The translations under genes and the position numbers were made by a program. A stretch of 32,466 nucleotides of DNA from Pseudomonadota bacterium (GTDB lineage: Bacteria; Myxococcota_A; UBA9160; PR03), in assembly GCA_003576805.1 (NCBI GenBank), contig QEVM01000030.1, positions 1 through 32,466 on the forward strand, in the 5' to 3' direction. The notes beneath the pieces were generated by a model. The model was not told the DNA's origin and did no database searches. It saw only the letters and a list, made by a program, of their open reading frames with translations. Shown piece after piece: positions 31,359 to 32,466 of this stretch (positions within the stretch are counted from its first letter, which is position 1; each line of letters opens with the position of its first letter).

Positions 31359-32107
31359 GCGCGCTGCTCCGCGGCCGCGCCCGCGCGCGCGCGCAACGCC
31401 GAGCCGAACGCCGCCGCGGCGTGCGCGTGCGCGAGCGTCGCGTCGCGCGGGCCCGCGACCAGCGCGCCGCGCCAGGCGAGCGCCACGTGCGAGGCGAAGC
31501 GCTCGGCGATCCACAGCCGGTGCGTCACGAACAGCACCGACACGCGCTCGTCGCGGTGCAGCGCGGCGAGCGAGTCGAGGAACGCCGCCTCGCTCGTGAC
31601 GTCGAGGCTCTCGGTCGGCTCGTCGAGGATGAGCAGCGACGGGCGCCGCACCAGCGCGCGCGCCACGAGCGCGCGCTGCCGCTCTCCGCCCGAGAGCGCC
31701 CAGAAGCTCCGCTCGGCGAAGCCGTCGAGACCGACCAGGGCGAGCGCGCGCGCGATGCGCGCCGGCCGTTCGGCGCGCGCGTGCGGCACGCCGACCAGCC
31801 CGAGCGTCACGACCTCGCGGACGGTCGTCGGCAGCGCCGGGTTCATGTCGCAGCGCTGCGGCACGAAGCCGATCTGCGCGCGGCCGGCGCGCGCGGGGTC
31901 GCGCGCGAGCGTGCCGCGCCGCGGCGGCAGCAGGCCGAGGATCGCGCGCAGCAGCGTCGTCTTGCCCGAGCCGTTGGGCCCGAGCAGGAACCAGAACTCG
32001 CCCGCGCGCACCTCCCAGTCGACGCCCGCCAGCACGGGCGCGCGGCCGTAGCCGAGCTCGACGCCGCGCAGCGCGAGGAGCGGGCGCTCGCCGGGCGCCG
32101 CGGTCAC
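31355..32107 (-). CDS. Zinc/manganese-type ABC importer ATPase (ZnuC-like)
   Basis: This 250-aa protein starts with GTG at 32107, overlapping the binding-protein stop as GTGA; a longer upstream frame lies over that gene and is rejected. Motifs: Walker A GPNGSGKTT 43-51, Q-loop FVPQR with Gln84, signature LSGGERQR 138-145, Walker B LLILDEP 158-164, and FVTHRL containing the switch His. VREVVTLGL is typical of the metal-importer ATPase group. It energises the ZnuB-like permease encoded next. It ends in an Ala-rich tail (AHAHAAAAFGSALRARAG) with two histidines, as often seen in metal transport components. Confidence 0.9.
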   Translation of the reverse strand: MTAAPGERPLLALRGVELGYGRAPVLAGVDWEVRAGEFWFLLGPNGSGKTTLLRAILGLLPPRRGTLARDPARAGRAQIGFVPQRCDMNPALPTTVREVVTLGLVGVPHARAERPARIARALALVGLDGFAERSFWALSGGERQRALVARALVRRPSLLILDEPTESLDVTSEAAFLDSLAALHRDERVSVLFVTHRLWIAERFASHVALAWRGALVAGPRDATLAHAHAAAAFGSALRARAGAAAEQRA

Positions 32108-32466
32108 GGCGCGCCCAGCAGCGCGCGCACGTTGAAGTCCACCGTCGCGAGATAGTCGTCCGCGCCGGGACGGCTGCCGACCTGGTGCGCGAGCGGAACC
32201 ACGCGCGCGCCCGTCTGCTTCGCGACGCGCTCGGCGTGCGCGGGCGAGAAGTACGCGGTCGAGAGCACGAGCCCGACGCCTTCGGCGCGCATGCGCTCGA
32301 CGACGGCGCCGAGGTGGCGCGTCGTCGGCGCGATGCCGGGCAGCGGCTCGAGCGCCGCCACGAGCACGACGCCGAAGCGGTCGGCGAAGTACGCCCACGC
32401 GCGGTGGTCCTCGACCGCCTTGCGCGGCGCGCCCGCGGCGACCGCGCCGAGCCAGCCGCCGAGCGC
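32104..32466 (-). CDS. Metal ABC importer substrate-binding protein (ZnuA-like), partial
   Basis: Only the C-terminal 120 residues are in the window; the 5' end lies beyond position 32466. Visible signatures are VEDHRAWAYFADRFG, whose His is the usual third metal ligand of cluster A-I binding proteins, LEPLPGIAPTTRHLGAVVERM, and VVPLAHQVG. These match ZnuA/TroA-family proteins that deliver Zn2+ or Mn2+ to the permease in the periplasm. It is the first visible gene of the coupled operon with the ZnuC-like and ZnuB-like genes. The His-rich loop and signal peptide would be upstream and cannot be seen. Confidence 0.85.
   Translation of the reverse strand, partial: ALGGWLGAVAAGAPRKAVEDHRAWAYFADRFGVVLVAALEPLPGIAPTTRHLGAVVERMRAEGVGLVLSTAYFSPAHAERVAKQTGARVVPLAHQVGSRPGADDYLATVDFNVRALLGAP

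Overview
The window comes from a very GC-rich bacterium. Codon third positions are almost all G or C and there are many antisense shadow frames. The gene families (paired c-type cytochrome beta-propeller proteins, a sphingosine-1-phosphate-lyase-like PLP enzyme, a DUF3047-like protein, periplasmic FKBP) would suit an uncultured Myxococcota/'deltaproteobacterial' lineage or a related group. That placement is inference; no rRNA or other marker is present.

The window has two parts. Positions 1 to about 11,075 are an integrated mobile element, truncated on the left by the window edge. Its right boundary is a 3' fragment of a tRNA-Arg(CCT) gene (11030-11075) that begins in the anticodon loop, as expected for tyrosine-integrase insertion into a tRNA gene. 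Reading leftward from this end: a DUF4102-type tyrosine integrase broken by one frameshift; an HNH-type zinc protein; a 650-bp regulatory gap with an orphan + strand terminator; an AlpA-like excisionase/regulator; an 860-aa primase-helicase (AEP-type primase plus DUF5906-like ATPase); an array of about eleven AGGTCGGT iterons that probably marks the replication origin; an unrecognised 289-aa gene; and a tightly coupled five-gene cassette (3252 to 996) of small proteins. One cassette protein carries a motif I associate with phage head-region proteins. A monocistronic gene of unknown function (149-886) runs the opposite way. No capsid, portal or terminase is visible, so the element could be a phage satellite, the replication half of a prophage, or an integrative element.

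From 11,076 onward the DNA looks like host chromosome. It holds a small membrane protein; a DUF218 protein with a possible 15-aa leader ORF; a PLP-dependent lyase/decarboxylase; two tandem paralogous secreted proteins of about 1,000 aa (beta-propeller plus c-type cytochrome); SixA; a Gfo/Idh/MocA oxidoreductase; and a secreted FKBP. These are followed by a rightward run of a DUF3047-like protein, a CoA-transferase and an alpha/beta hydrolase, then a convergent HAD hydrolase. Next come a two-gene betaine/choline-type ABC importer (ATPase plus a fused permease/binding protein) and a second Gfo/Idh/MocA enzyme. The window ends in a leftward, translationally coupled zinc/manganese-type ABC importer operon whose binding-protein gene runs off the right edge.

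The best candidate for something undescribed is the replication module: primase-helicase, adjacent iterons, AlpA regulator and a possible + strand RNA, together with the small-protein cassette. Among host genes, the cytochrome pair is the most unusual, with a conserved CX6CH motif and a dockerin-like calcium loop in only one copy.
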